In this document: piece after piece, positions 7,137-15,101 of the stretch | Layout of the letters: each line of letters begins with the position of its first letter | How positions within the stretch are numbered: position 1 is the first letter of the stretch | NCBI GenBank assembly: GCA_902776565.1 | Contig: CACYQN010000016.1 | Coordinates: 33,220 to 97,219, forward strand | Direction: 5' to 3' | From: an uncultured Bacteroidia bacterium | GTDB lineage: Bacteria; Bacteroidota; Bacteroidia; Bacteroidales; ML635J-15 | Length of the DNA: 64,000 nt | Notes under the pieces: generated by a model | The model's database searches: none | Seen by the model: only the letters and a program-made list of their open reading frames with translations | What the model was told of the DNA's origin: nothing | Made by a program: the position numbers and the translations under genes

Positions 7137-8297
7137 CTACTCGTGTTTGTGCTCTGCAACTGCCAGACTGATGAACACTGCCGACAGCATCGTGAATATG
7201 TATGCCTGCAGGAATGCGACAAGCATTTCGAGGCAGTCCATGAACAATACGAATATTACCGACACTGGAGCTACTGCTATTGTCTGGAAGATGAATATCA
7301 GCGATACCAAGCTCAGGATGATGATATGTCCTGCCGAAATGTTGGCGAAAAGACGAATCATAAGAGCAACAGGCTTAACGATGATACCCATGAGTTCCAC
7401 AACTGCGAGTATAGGCTTTACGAAAACCGGAACACCGGGCATCCAGAATGTGTGGTGCCAGTAGTCCTTGTTTCCGTTCAAGTTAATCATAAGGAAGGTG
7501 AAGATGGCGAGAACCATAGTCACTGCGATGTTACCCGTTACATTGGCATTACCGGGGAAGAACGGGATGAGACCTAATATATTATTAAAAAGTATGAAGA
7601 AGAACACTGTCATAAGGTATGGCAGGAACTTGTCTGTCTTTTCTCCAAGGTTGGGGTAGATAACATCGTCCCTTACATATAGGAAAACTGGTTCGAGGAA
7701 AGCTTGCATGCCTTTCGGGCGACCGGGGTTCTTCTTGTATGCCTTTGCGAAGCTGATGAATACTATTAATAATATAATGGAAACGAGCATCATTGATGCA
7801 ACATTCTTTGTAATCGAGAAGTCGAGAGGTTTTTCGTTAGCGATTTCGGCGTTGGCGTTTGCCTCAAGGTATTCGAGGCTCTCGTGGAATTCCATTGCTT
7901 CGGTTGCTTCGCCGTTCTGGAAGGTAAGGCCGCCCTTGTCGTTGGCAAGGTAAATCAAGTCGAGATGGCCGTTGGCAAACACGATTACTGGCAGAGGAAC
8001 AGCAACAGGAACTTCCACTTCCACACCGTTTTCTTCCTTGGTGTAGTCGAGGATGTGCCATACATGCGAGTCCTTGATATGTCCCATAATCAAGCTGGTG
8101 ACATCAAACTTTTCTTCCTTTGCAGCTTCGGGCTGTGCATCTTCTGTCGGTTCAGCAATATTTTGCGCAATTTCGTCCGATTCCTCAATCTGTTTTGCTG
8201 TGTCCTGCGGTTGTGCTTCCGCCTCTTGAGCGCATACTGGCATTGCGAAAGTCAGCAATACACAAAGACTTAACAAAAACCAAACATATTTCTTCAT
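7137..8297 (-). CDS. atpB: F-type ATP synthase a subunit (long Bacteroidota form)
   Basis: The proton channel stator of F0. I start it at MKKYVWFLL (386 residues): this gives a clean signal peptide (to about AMPVCAQ), whereas the longer frame from 8330 would begin upstream of the predicted transcription start. An extracytoplasmic domain of about 130 residues follows, rich in Glu, Ala and Gln at first, then the conserved a-subunit membrane core. The essential Arg is in ALMIRLFANISAGHII, and the FLQAYIFTMLSAVFISLA stretch is the last conserved helix. The N-terminal extension is known in Bacteroidota. It leads the operon here; the AtpZ gene that often precedes it lies 20 kb away. Confidence 0.95.
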   Translation of the reverse strand: MKKYVWFLLSLCVLLTFAMPVCAQEAEAQPQDTAKQIEESDEIAQNIAEPTEDAQPEAAKEEKFDVTSLIMGHIKDSHVWHILDYTKEENGVEVEVPVAVPLPVIVFANGHLDLIYLANDKGGLTFQNGEATEAMEFHESLEYLEANANAEIANEKPLDFSITKNVASMMLVSIILLIVFISFAKAYKKNPGRPKGMQAFLEPVFLYVRDDVIYPNLGEKTDKFLPYLMTVFFFILFNNILGLIPFFPGNANVTGNIAVTMVLAIFTFLMINLNGNKDYWHHTFWMPGVPVFVKPILAVVELMGIIVKPVALMIRLFANISAGHIIILSLVSLIFIFQTIAVAPVSVIFVLFMDCLEMLVAFLQAYIFTMLSAVFISLAVAEHKHE

Positions 8298-8327
8298 ATT
8301 CCAATTATGAATTTTATTGTAAGACCA

Positions 8328-8335
8328 CAAATTTA
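8328..8335 (-). promoter_or_regulatory. -7 promoter element of the atp operon
   Basis: TAAATTTG on the minus strand fits TAnnTTTG. A start about 6 bases further on would give a leader of roughly 25 bases to the atpB ATG at 8297. The -33 TTTG is not clear. Confidence 0.55.
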
Positions 8336-8397
8336 CATTTTCTTTTTTTGAAAAGAATTTTTTAAGACTTTAAAATACAATGTGTTACGCGACAAAA

Positions 8398-8423
8398 AAA
8401 GTCGGAACTTATGCCCCGACTTT
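8398..8423 (-). terminator. terminator overlapping the regulator's 3' end
   Basis: Stem AAAGTCGG / CCGACTTT with a 10-base loop, then seven T on the minus strand. The stem includes the last codons of the regulator gene, whose stop codon (8409-8411) lies in the loop. Confidence 0.85.
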
Positions 8424-8921
8424 CGGATTCAACCTTTTGGTCAGTTCTTCAATGGCAACGGATTTCTCTCTGCTGTGTCCAATTCGCAAGGCATCAACAA
8501 TTACCAGCAACTGATAAAGTTCGTCATCGCGAAGGGCGGCTTCTGGTACAGTAGGATAGATTGGCTCGATTTGCTGTCCGCGTGAAGTTCCTTTTACATA
8601 ATGCCATACATAAATTTCGGAACTACCAGTTATGTTCTCCTTTATAGGCGACGCGCTTGAATTGGTTGGAATGCCTCTGCCGACACGCCCAGCCTCTACG
8701 GGAAAGACATACGCAATGCCGTGAATCAGAAATTCCTGCAAGGCCAGTACATTAACTCGCTTTTTGTCACGGTCAATAAGTTTTGCCTTTTTGCAGCGTT
8801 CCAAACTTTCGCTCACCGTTGATGCACTTAACCCTAACGATTCTGCCAACCCGTGGCACGACAGTGTCTTTCCTGCAGATGTCATCTTTTTTAATAAGAC
8901 AAGAATATCTTGTGGTTTCAT
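8409..8921 (-). CDS. MarR/winged-helix transcriptional regulator
   Basis: A 170-residue DNA-binding protein. I start it at MKPQDILVLLKK because the frame upstream to 9119 reads through the promoter and palindromes. A winged helix-turn-helix occupies about residues 8-70 (LAESLGLSASTVSESLERC is the recognition part). The C-terminal half contains FLIHGIAYVFPVEAG, RGIPT, EPIYPTVPEAALRDDELY and a final helix, a pattern I know from a conserved family of stand-alone regulators in several phyla whose ligand is unknown. In other genomes relatives sit beside a partner gene; here the next gene is atpB, so it is an orphan. Two palindromes at its own promoter suggest autoregulation. Confidence 0.72.
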   Translation of the reverse strand: MKPQDILVLLKKMTSAGKTLSCHGLAESLGLSASTVSESLERCKKAKLIDRDKKRVNVLALQEFLIHGIAYVFPVEAGRVGRGIPTNSSASPIKENITGSSEIYVWHYVKGTSRGQQIEPIYPTVPEAALRDDELYQLLVIVDALRIGHSREKSVAIEELTKRLNPKVGA

Positions 8922-8950
8922 TTGTGTGTATATTAAATACTTAATCTTAC

Positions 8951-8978
8951 TTGTTCGCTGTTCGCGAATTGCGAACAA
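8951..8978. promoter_or_regulatory. palindromic operator candidate near the regulator start site
   Basis: TTGTTCGC (8951-8958) and GCGAACAA (8971-8978) are perfect inverted arms; GTTCGC at 8960-8965 also pairs with 8971-8976, so the site may be bound in two registers. It lies just downstream of the predicted transcription start and 30 bases before the ATG. Confidence 0.6.
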
Positions 8979-8990
8979 TATTTCTGTTTG

Positions 8991-8998
8991 CAAAGATA
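8991..8998 (-). promoter_or_regulatory. -7 promoter element of the regulator gene
   Basis: TATCTTTG on the minus strand matches TAnnTTTG. A weak -33 (ATTG) lies 22 bases upstream, between the arms of the palindrome at 9006-9033. Confidence 0.6.
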
Positions 8999-9005
8999 AT
9001 GCTTT

Positions 9006-9033
9006 TTCCGAAACTGCGCACAATTTTTCGGAA
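9006..9033. promoter_or_regulatory. second palindrome, across the -33 region
   Basis: Perfect 8-bp arms TTCCGAAA (9006-9013) and TTTCGGAA (9026-9033) with a 12-base spacer, spanning the likely -33 box of the regulator promoter. Confidence 0.5.
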
Positions 9034-9123
9034 TATTGTCCTATCAGATTGAAAATGAGGAGTCTTTTGTTGTCAAGGCAAAAAGCATGAGCGAAGAAAT
9101 TTATTACACACAGAAACAAAAAC

Positions 9124-9147
9124 AGCAGCCAACTATTGGCGACTGCT
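9124..9147 (-). terminator. terminator of the zinc-ribbon operon
   Basis: On the minus strand AGCAG-TCG-CCAA pairs with TTGGCTGCT (3-base bulge, 3-base loop) and is followed by GTTTTTGTTT. It lies 70 bases past the last zinc-ribbon gene. Confidence 0.65.
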
Positions 9148-9217
9148 ACTTTGCGTATTACAAATGCTAATATTCAAATACGAAAGGACATGATAAAACA
9201 GTATCCTCAAACATCTG

Positions 9218-10183
9218 CTATCGAATCGTACTCCATTCTCCTTCCAATGCTTCTGCTTTTACATCCAATGTGCTTAATATTTCATCTAGTTGCCGCATAT
9301 ACTTGTCGTTTTCTGCTTGAGTAAGTATTGTTACATAATAATTTACAGAAACGCCAACAAAAGTGTATCCCTTGACAGTTTCCGAAAAAGCTTTTGCTGT
9401 AAAATCGCAAAAATACCCTTTACAATTGCCCACTGTCTTTTTAGATATTGTAGAGAATTTAATGTCGTAGTACATCGTCATTAAAGTACTATTAATAGTA
9501 TTTATCGTTTCTATGCTCAATTCTTTTATTTCTTGTTCGTAAGCGTATGCCAAACCTGCTTCTGCACCGCTAGCTATAGTTATACAAGAAAGGTTATCTC
9601 CTTTTATTTCACAATTAAAACTAATTTCTCCATTTTCATCCTTTTCTACATCTGTTATTTTGTAGTTGCTTGGGTATCTGAAAGATATGTATTCATTAGA
9701 ATACGTATTACTTAAGTTATTATTACTTGAATAGCCATAATTATAACTATTGCCTTGGTAATTAGACTTGTTCACAAAGTGTTGTACTAATATTTCTACT
9801 GACCATGCGATAATAACTGCCACAAATACAAATGCAATTATTATTATTGCTTTCTTAGCCGATTTATTCTTTTTAACAGCCATAGAGGAAGAGTTAGTAG
9901 CGGGCAATGGCCTTGAAGCATTGATAGCAGAGGACTCTTCGTCGTGTTTAACGATTGTGGCCTTAGTCGCTTCAGTAACAGGATTCTCCGATGTAGAAGA
10001 TAAATTTTCTTTCCCCTCATTACAATTATCGATTTTAGTTCCACATTTTGTACAAAACTTTGCACCGTCCTCTAGTTTTTCTCCACAATTCGGGCATTTG
10101 TTTTCTGGTTCTACTTTTGCACCACATACAGGACAGAACTTCGCATCATCTGATATTTCTACATTACATTTTGAACATTTCAT
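9218..10183 (-). CDS. zinc-ribbon membrane protein, paralogue 6 of 6
   Basis: About 321 residues, started at MKCSKC as in its paralogues (an ATG three codons earlier is possible). Two zinc ribbons lie at the N-terminus (CSKC/CPVC and CPNC/CTKC). A Ser/Lys-rich linker, one membrane helix (about 110-130) and a Tyr/Asn/Ser-rich spacer follow, then a 150-residue domain beginning YISFRYPSNYKI and ending YMRQLDEILSTLDVK. This last domain recalls PsbP/DcrB-like folds by its opening but I cannot confirm it. The ribbons should be cytoplasmic and the large domain extracytoplasmic. Its C-terminal domain is clearly paralogous to that of the gene at 11714. Function unknown; last gene of the operon. Confidence 0.8.
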   Translation of the reverse strand: MKCSKCNVEISDDAKFCPVCGAKVEPENKCPNCGEKLEDGAKFCTKCGTKIDNCNEGKENLSSTSENPVTEATKATIVKHDEESSAINASRPLPATNSSSMAVKKNKSAKKAIIIIAFVFVAVIIAWSVEILVQHFVNKSNYQGNSYNYGYSSNNNLSNTYSNEYISFRYPSNYKITDVEKDENGEISFNCEIKGDNLSCITIASGAEAGLAYAYEQEIKELSIETINTINSTLMTMYYDIKFSTISKKTVGNCKGYFCDFTAKAFSETVKGYTFVGVSVNYYVTILTQAENDKYMRQLDEILSTLDVKAEALEGEWSTIR

Positions 10184-10234
10184 ATTATACAATTTAAATT
10201 GACAATTAATTAATACTTGTTAATAGCAATAAAC

Positions 10235-10960
10235 TTATTTTTGTTTCCTAAACAATTTCTTTATACCCAAACCAATAAGAAGTAGTCCAATAAATATAGG
10301 ATACCATCCATAAGAATCTGGCAATAAGACTATTGCACCTATAATAATTATTATTATCCCCGATATTATGGAAAGAACAACTACAGGCATATTTAAATTA
10401 GTTTTTTGTGCATTGCAGGCAACTATGCAGAAATTGGTAATTTGTCCCCATTCTTCTTCGCTTATCGATTCTGATATTTCAACAAAAACAATTTTTTTGT
10501 TACCGTGTTTGACACATATAATCTTCTTTCCAGAATTCTCAAGGTCATCGTAATTGAATTTACATTCCTTAATCGGAGCAGTAAGTTTATCTCCTCCCCA
10601 AGTAGATATGGATATTGTACCGTTGCTTAATTTAAATTCCTTTAGCATTCTTGATGCTGATTGCACATAATACCACTGTATAATTTTTGTGGCAAAGCTT
10701 GGCGATTGGGAAACAAAGTGCATATTGAATACTCCATAAAGATCTTCATCTGAATGATTATCCTCATGTTGCTCATCACTCGGTTTGCCTTCGATTGTAT
10801 TTGCTTGAGTCTTCTCGCCACAATTACTACAGAAGGTAGCTCCTTCTTCTAGTTTAGCACCGCAGTTAGCACAAAAAGCAGGTTTCTCTATCTTGCTTCC
10901 ACATTCTGGGCAGAACATTGCGTTATCGTCAATTTCTGCATTACATTTTGAACATTTCAT
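10235..10960 (-). CDS. zinc-ribbon membrane protein, paralogue 5 of 6
   Basis: A 241-residue protein. Two N-terminal zinc ribbons (CSKC/CPEC and CANC/CSNC, residues 3-50) are followed by an acidic linker and a domain of about 110 residues (DLYGVFNMHFVSQSP to NFCIVACNAQ) of alternating beta pattern that could be PH-like; this is a guess from the pattern. Two hydrophobic segments separated by the short turn PDSYGWYP end the protein (about 195-236), so both termini would face the cytoplasm. The next gene starts 17 bases away. No enzyme motif is visible; zinc ribbons of this kind usually mediate protein or nucleic-acid binding. Confidence 0.78.
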   Translation of the reverse strand: MKCSKCNAEIDDNAMFCPECGSKIEKPAFCANCGAKLEEGATFCSNCGEKTQANTIEGKPSDEQHEDNHSDEDLYGVFNMHFVSQSPSFATKIIQWYYVQSASRMLKEFKLSNGTISISTWGGDKLTAPIKECKFNYDDLENSGKKIICVKHGNKKIVFVEISESISEEEWGQITNFCIVACNAQKTNLNMPVVVLSIISGIIIIIIGAIVLLPDSYGWYPIFIGLLLIGLGIKKLFRKQK

Positions 10961-10977
10961 ATCACATTTGTTTTTTA

Positions 10978-11676
10978 TTAGTCAGAAGAAAAATCACCAG
11001 TAAGTAGGAATACTAAACTTTCGATAAACGCACCCAAGGCGAAAAAAAGCATAATCCACTGAATGAAAGGAGAATCGAAATATTGTGTTCCGCACATTGC
11101 TCCATAAAAATTATCGTTTACACGAATAAGTATGCCGTGAGCATTGAAAATAAAGTTTTTGGCATCTGTGAGAGGTATATTGAATTGCCCTAGTTCCGAA
11201 ATTGTCCAGCTAATTGTCTCAGCTTTGGTTTTCCCCCACGCCATCTGCCAACCTCCATATTTGAAAAGCAGGAATGCTATCAGAAATATTACCGCAGTTC
11301 CTAGCAACCTGCCAAATATTCGTAACCCGACAGAAGTTTTTTTGTCTTCGTCTTCATTTTCATTTGTTGGAGAGGCTTCTTTATTTTCTTTGTAGTCTCC
11401 ATCATCCCTATACGAATCATCCAACCACTCTCCACAATGCTTGCATTTCTTTGCCGTTGCTAGAATTTCATCTCCGCAATACGGACATTTCATTTTCTCT
11501 TGGCTGACGGCAGAGAGATTTTCTATTTTTTTGCCACAATTACTGCAGAAAGTTGCACCACCTTCCAGTTTTGCACCACAGCTGGCACAAAAGACAACCC
11601 TTTCTATCTTACTTCCACATTCTGGGCAGAACATTGCGCTATCTTCAATTTCTGCATTACATTTTGTACATCTCAT
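10978..11676 (-). CDS. zinc-ribbon membrane protein, paralogue 4 of 6
   Basis: I start this at MRCTKCNAE (232 residues), which aligns with the paralogues; the open frame to 11724 adds residues overlapping the upstream gene. Three zinc modules lie at the N-terminus: CTKC/CPEC, CASC/CSNC and CPYCGDEILATAKKCKHCGE, the last shared almost exactly with the gene at 12471. An acidic linker follows, then a membrane helix near residue 122-142, a middle segment of about 55 residues and a second hydrophobic segment (WIMLFFALGAFIESLVFLL) near the end. Role unknown. The spacing to both neighbours (17 and 37 bases) argues for one transcript. Confidence 0.78.
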   Translation of the reverse strand: MRCTKCNAEIEDSAMFCPECGSKIERVVFCASCGAKLEGGATFCSNCGKKIENLSAVSQEKMKCPYCGDEILATAKKCKHCGEWLDDSYRDDGDYKENKEASPTNENEDEDKKTSVGLRIFGRLLGTAVIFLIAFLLFKYGGWQMAWGKTKAETISWTISELGQFNIPLTDAKNFIFNAHGILIRVNDNFYGAMCGTQYFDSPFIQWIMLFFALGAFIESLVFLLTGDFSSD

Positions 11677-11713
11677 TTGATAATTATTAAAACTACAAAT
11701 TATCGTAAACACC

Positions 11714-12454
11714 CTATTTTGCATTGAGTGTACTCAATATATCGTCAAGTTCGCTCATATATTTGTCGTTTCCAGCCTCTGTAAATATTGTTATGTAGCT
11801 GCTTCCGGAAATGCCGACAAAATTATACCCCTGTATCAAAAGAGGTGGTACTTGATAAGCGACATATGTAAAATTACACGAATATCCTATACAATTACCT
11901 ATTGTCTTTTTATTCATCTCTGAGAATTTAAGATTTCTATAGAAACCCTCTGTTTTTTGTCCATTATTTACTTCTGTCAACTTCGATTTTAAATCTTGGT
12001 CGTTCAACAAATTTGCATTTATATTTCTATGATATGTTATACTTACATAGGATGTATCGTCTCCCTTTATTTCACAACTCGAAGTAATCATTCCTTCATA
12101 TTCTACGTCAACTGCTATTTTACAATTGTCAGGATACTCGAAAGAAAAGAAATCATTAGAATATTTGCAATTGTTTCCGGTTGCTTTTTCATTTCCCACA
12201 TTGTCAACTGCAATTTTAGTTCCGCACATGGGACAAAATTTAGCACCATCCTTAATTGCAGTTCCACACTTCGGGCACTTACATTCCTTTTCTATCTTGC
12301 ACCCACATTTCGCACAGAACTTTGCTCCGTCCTTTAGCACTTCTCCACAATTTGGACAATTCTTTACAGGTTCTTCCTTTTCTACTTTTGCACCACACTT
12401 GGGACAGAATTTTGCGTTATCCGCTATTTCTGCATTACATTCTGAACATTTCAT
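11714..12454 (-). CDS. zinc-ribbon protein without membrane helix, paralogue 3 of 6
   Basis: A 246-residue protein with three consecutive zinc ribbons (CSEC/CPKC, CPNC/CAKC, CPKC/CPMC; residues 3-78). The remaining 165 residues match the C-terminal domain of the gene at 9218: YSNDFFSFEYPDNCKI aligns with YSNEYISFRYPSNYKI, GNCIGYSCNFT with GNCKGYFCDFT, and DKYMSELDDILSTLNAK with the other end. Unlike its paralogue it has no membrane helix and no export signal, so the same domain would here be cytoplasmic, unless the protein reaches the envelope by another route. This contrast is seen directly in the sequence. Function unknown. Confidence 0.78.
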   Translation of the reverse strand: MKCSECNAEIADNAKFCPKCGAKVEKEEPVKNCPNCGEVLKDGAKFCAKCGCKIEKECKCPKCGTAIKDGAKFCPMCGTKIAVDNVGNEKATGNNCKYSNDFFSFEYPDNCKIAVDVEYEGMITSSCEIKGDDTSYVSITYHRNINANLLNDQDLKSKLTEVNNGQKTEGFYRNLKFSEMNKKTIGNCIGYSCNFTYVAYQVPPLLIQGYNFVGISGSSYITIFTEAGNDKYMSELDDILSTLNAK

Positions 12455-12470
12455 AAATTATTGATTTTTA

Positions 12471-13685
12471 TTATTCTTGAGGACGCAAAGATGTTCCACA
12501 AAATGGACATTCTTCAAATTTAATGTTTACTTCTTTCCCGCATGCTTTGTTTGGGCATACAATAGTTTCTATTTCATTACCATTGGCATCCTTATAGTGT
12601 CTATGTTCCAATGTATTAGTTTTTGTTTTGCCATCAGTTTCTGGGTTTATATTTGAATCAACACCTTGTGTTTCATTATTTTCTGTCTTTAATAGGATTC
12701 TCTTTAACCGTTCGTAATAAAACATTGAAACAAATGTTGGTACTGAAGCAATATTAACAAGTATAACTTGAGTATTAGAGTCAACATCAGGCAAATACAT
12801 AACGGAGGAAATAATAAAAAATATAAACATAGAAACAAATGCCATCAAGTTAATAATTGCACAAATGGACATCGTTTTTCCAAACTTATTAATTTCAGGG
12901 TCTTTTGCTATCTTTTCACCAAGAAAAAAGAATTCATCGTTGTATGCTGAACTTATCTTTAAACCAAGTATAAGTTGTATTATTGTTTGTGTTAACAAAA
13001 ATACAAGACATAAAATCCATAGACCCACTGAATCATAAAAATCCATATAAATCATAGAGATAGCAGAAACTACAACTATAACAATTTGCCAAGTGAACAA
13101 ACTATCGAAACTCTTTTTCAGTTTAGACATTGCTATTTTCAGAGAAAACAGCAAAGCGACCAAACCAATGGCATCCAAAACAGTGCCAACCCATTCAGGT
13201 ATATAACTTAAAAAGAAAAAGACTTTCATCATTCCATTCATTGTATCCCTTAAGCCCAAACCATCTACAAATGTGTTCTCTAATGAGATAAATAGTCCGA
13301 TTATAGCAACCCATAAGGCTGTTATTATTAAACCATCGCTCAGAGGAACATTTCGTTTTAGCAATGTTATGTTATCCTCTTCTTCAATTTTGTTTATATC
13401 ACCTTCTACCTCTCCGTCAACCTCATCATCTAGCCATTCACCACAATGCTTGCATTTTGTTGCTGTTGCAAGTATCTCTTCCCCACAATACGGACAATTT
13501 TTCTTTTCTAATTTATCTGTTGGCTGACAACCTATTTTTTCCCCACAATTACTACAGAAGGCCGCACCTTCTTCTAGTTTAGCACCACAATTGGAACAAA
13601 AAGCAAACTTTTCTATCTTACTTCCACATTCGGGGCAGAATCTTGCGTTATCGTCAATTTCTGCATTACATTTTGTACATTTCAT
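12471..13685 (-). CDS. polytopic zinc-ribbon protein, paralogue 2 of 6
   Basis: The largest paralogue, 404 residues. N-terminal modules are CTKC/CPEC, CSNC/CSNC and CPYCGEEILATATKCKHCGE, then an acidic linker. Six or so hydrophobic segments fill residues 115-325. The C-terminal tail, after a hydrophilic linker (about 330-370), carries another zinc site (CPNKACGKEVNIKFEECPFC). Zinc ribbons at both ends of a multi-pass protein would place both in the cytoplasm if the helix number is even. No transporter signature is recognised. It lies 16 bases upstream of the next gene in the operon. Confidence 0.78.
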   Translation of the reverse strand: MKCTKCNAEIDDNARFCPECGSKIEKFAFCSNCGAKLEEGAAFCSNCGEKIGCQPTDKLEKKNCPYCGEEILATATKCKHCGEWLDDEVDGEVEGDINKIEEEDNITLLKRNVPLSDGLIITALWVAIIGLFISLENTFVDGLGLRDTMNGMMKVFFFLSYIPEWVGTVLDAIGLVALLFSLKIAMSKLKKSFDSLFTWQIVIVVVSAISMIYMDFYDSVGLWILCLVFLLTQTIIQLILGLKISSAYNDEFFFLGEKIAKDPEINKFGKTMSICAIINLMAFVSMFIFFIISSVMYLPDVDSNTQVILVNIASVPTFVSMFYYERLKRILLKTENNETQGVDSNINPETDGKTKTNTLEHRHYKDANGNEIETIVCPNKACGKEVNIKFEECPFCGTSLRPQE

Positions 13686-13754
13686 AATTTACTTCAATCT
13701 TATTTACTAATACCACCATGTTCTAAAGTCTGTTAAAATGGCATTCGGGAAATT

Positions 13755-14747
13755 TTAATTTAATTTGAAATTAATTGGAAACTGATAAATTACAGGCACA
13801 ACCTTACCTCTCTGAGAACCCGGCTTCCAATTTGGCATAGCCTTAACAACTCTCACTGCTTCAGCATCAATAGCTGGGTCAACACCACGAATAACCTTTA
13901 CATTTGTTACTATTCCTTTCTTGTCTATTATAAACTGAACAAAAACTTTCCCTGATATACCGTTTTCCTTTGCTGTTTCAGGATACTTGGTATTTTCTGC
14001 CAAATATTTCATAAGTGCCATATCGCCACCTGGATATTCTGGCTTATTTTCTACAGCGGCAAAAGCAACTGGTTCAACATCCTCTTCCTCGTCGACTTCT
14101 ACCATCTGTACATTCTGTGGCTCAGTTTGAGTATTTATATAATCACCAGCATCCTCAACAATTGTAAGGTTATCCTGGACCTCTTGTACCGCTGTATTAT
14201 TAACAGATGCTTCTGTCTCTGATTTCGAATTGGTCGTTGTTGTGGGGTTATCTATAACATTTTTTTCTTCCTCACTTGGTAGGCTATGCAACATATTCGT
14301 CATTTCTTGTAATTCCTTTTCTGTAGGTTCGTAATCGTCTGTATACCTATTAGGATAAGTGTTCTTATTTGATCTTGACACTAAAAGCAATATGCAAATT
14401 ACAATCAATGCAAATATTACTATTGCCGAAACTATTATTATTGTTTTCTTTCTTGATTTTACAGAATTCTGTGCTTGAGGTACTGGATTGGGATTGACAT
14501 ATTTTTCTTTGGAATGTGATGCTTTATTAGTATTTTCGTTTTCCGATGACACAAAAGTCTGTTTGTATGTTGTATTGTAGTTTTCTATCTTGCAACCGCA
14601 TTTAACACAGAATTTTGCCCCTTCTTTGAAAAGTGCTCCACAATTCGGGCAAACCTTCTCTGGTTCTATCTTCTCTACTTTTGCACCGCATTTAGGGCAG
14701 AACTTTGCATTATCCGCTATTTCCGCATTACACTTTGAACATTTCAT
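13755..14747 (-). CDS. zinc-ribbon protein fused to a TonB C-terminal domain, paralogue 1 of 6
   Basis: A 330-residue protein that heads the operon. Two N-terminal zinc ribbons (CSKC/CPKC and CPNC/CVKC) and a basic linker precede one membrane helix (about 107-127). An acidic, Thr/Glu-rich periplasmic spacer follows. The last 90 residues are a TonB C-terminal domain: PEYPGGDMALMKYLAENTKY, GKVFVQFIIDKKG, then DAEAVRVVKAMPNWKPG and PINFKLN, all landmarks of Bacteroidota TonB proteins. Typical TonB has only a short cytoplasmic tail, so a double zinc ribbon there is unusual. It could sense something inside the cell and act on an outer-membrane receptor, or use the domain for other envelope contacts. 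Architecture is certain; the function is inferred. Confidence 0.88.
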   Translation of the reverse strand: MKCSKCNAEIADNAKFCPKCGAKVEKIEPEKVCPNCGALFKEGAKFCVKCGCKIENYNTTYKQTFVSSENENTNKASHSKEKYVNPNPVPQAQNSVKSRKKTIIIVSAIVIFALIVICILLLVSRSNKNTYPNRYTDDYEPTEKELQEMTNMLHSLPSEEEKNVIDNPTTTTNSKSETEASVNNTAVQEVQDNLTIVEDAGDYINTQTEPQNVQMVEVDEEEDVEPVAFAAVENKPEYPGGDMALMKYLAENTKYPETAKENGISGKVFVQFIIDKKGIVTNVKVIRGVDPAIDAEAVRVVKAMPNWKPGSQRGKVVPVIYQFPINFKLN

Positions 14748-14789
14748 ATTTATTTACATTTAAATTATTTTGCAAAGAAAAAGTATAAG

Positions 14790-14808
14790 ATTGCCAAAGT
14801 ATGGCAAT
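14790..14808. promoter_or_regulatory. inverted repeat ahead of the zinc-ribbon operon
   Basis: ATTGCC (14790-14795) and GGCAAT (14803-14808) are inverted arms with a 7-base centre, 43 bases upstream of the first ATG. The minus strand here holds TTTG-like boxes (TTTCTTTG near 14774-14781) but no perfect promoter, so this is a candidate operator only. Confidence 0.35.
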
Positions 14809-14889
14809 TCCGTTTTTTAGTAAGACCAAATTATAAAATCCCATCTTTTTTACTTTTTCCTGCCCACCAGCACCCAACAGGCAATTTCA

Positions 14890-15096
14890 CAAAAAGAAGC
14901 GTGGCACTGATATACCACTTCTTTGAATAGAGGTCGTGAGAATTACCTGTGGGAAAGATGCAGATATAACAATCCACGCTAAAGCGCGAATCATTATACT
15001 CTCTTGTCCCTTATAGAAGTTTCTCACGTTTCTATTCACAAGACGAGCATAAACGCTTCGTTAATCAATATGTACGGCTTGGTTCATCGCCAAACC
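14890..15096 (-). ncRNA. ssrS: 6S-type regulatory RNA (candidate)
   Basis: A gene-free stretch with its own promoter folds into a long rod on the minus strand. Base pairs seen: closing stem GAAGCGT (15059-15053) with ACGCTTC (14902-14896); middle stem GAATAGA and CGTGAGAA with TTCTCACG and TCTATTC; then a large central bubble of about 20 and 18 bases; then an upper stem in which ATAATGATTC pairs with GGATTGTTAT (three G-U or near pairs) capped by a small GC loop. Closing stem, open bubble and apical stem are the 6S RNA plan, in which the bubble mimics an open promoter and sequesters RNA polymerase. The 3' side of the closing stem runs into TTTTT. The ends are approximate. A different structured RNA is possible. 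Confidence 0.6.
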
Positions 15097-15101
15097 AATG
15101 G

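Noticed and set aside
8922..9119. N-terminal extension of the regulator up to 9119
   Set aside because: It would run through the -7 element and both palindromes; the ATG at 8921 gives the natural family start.
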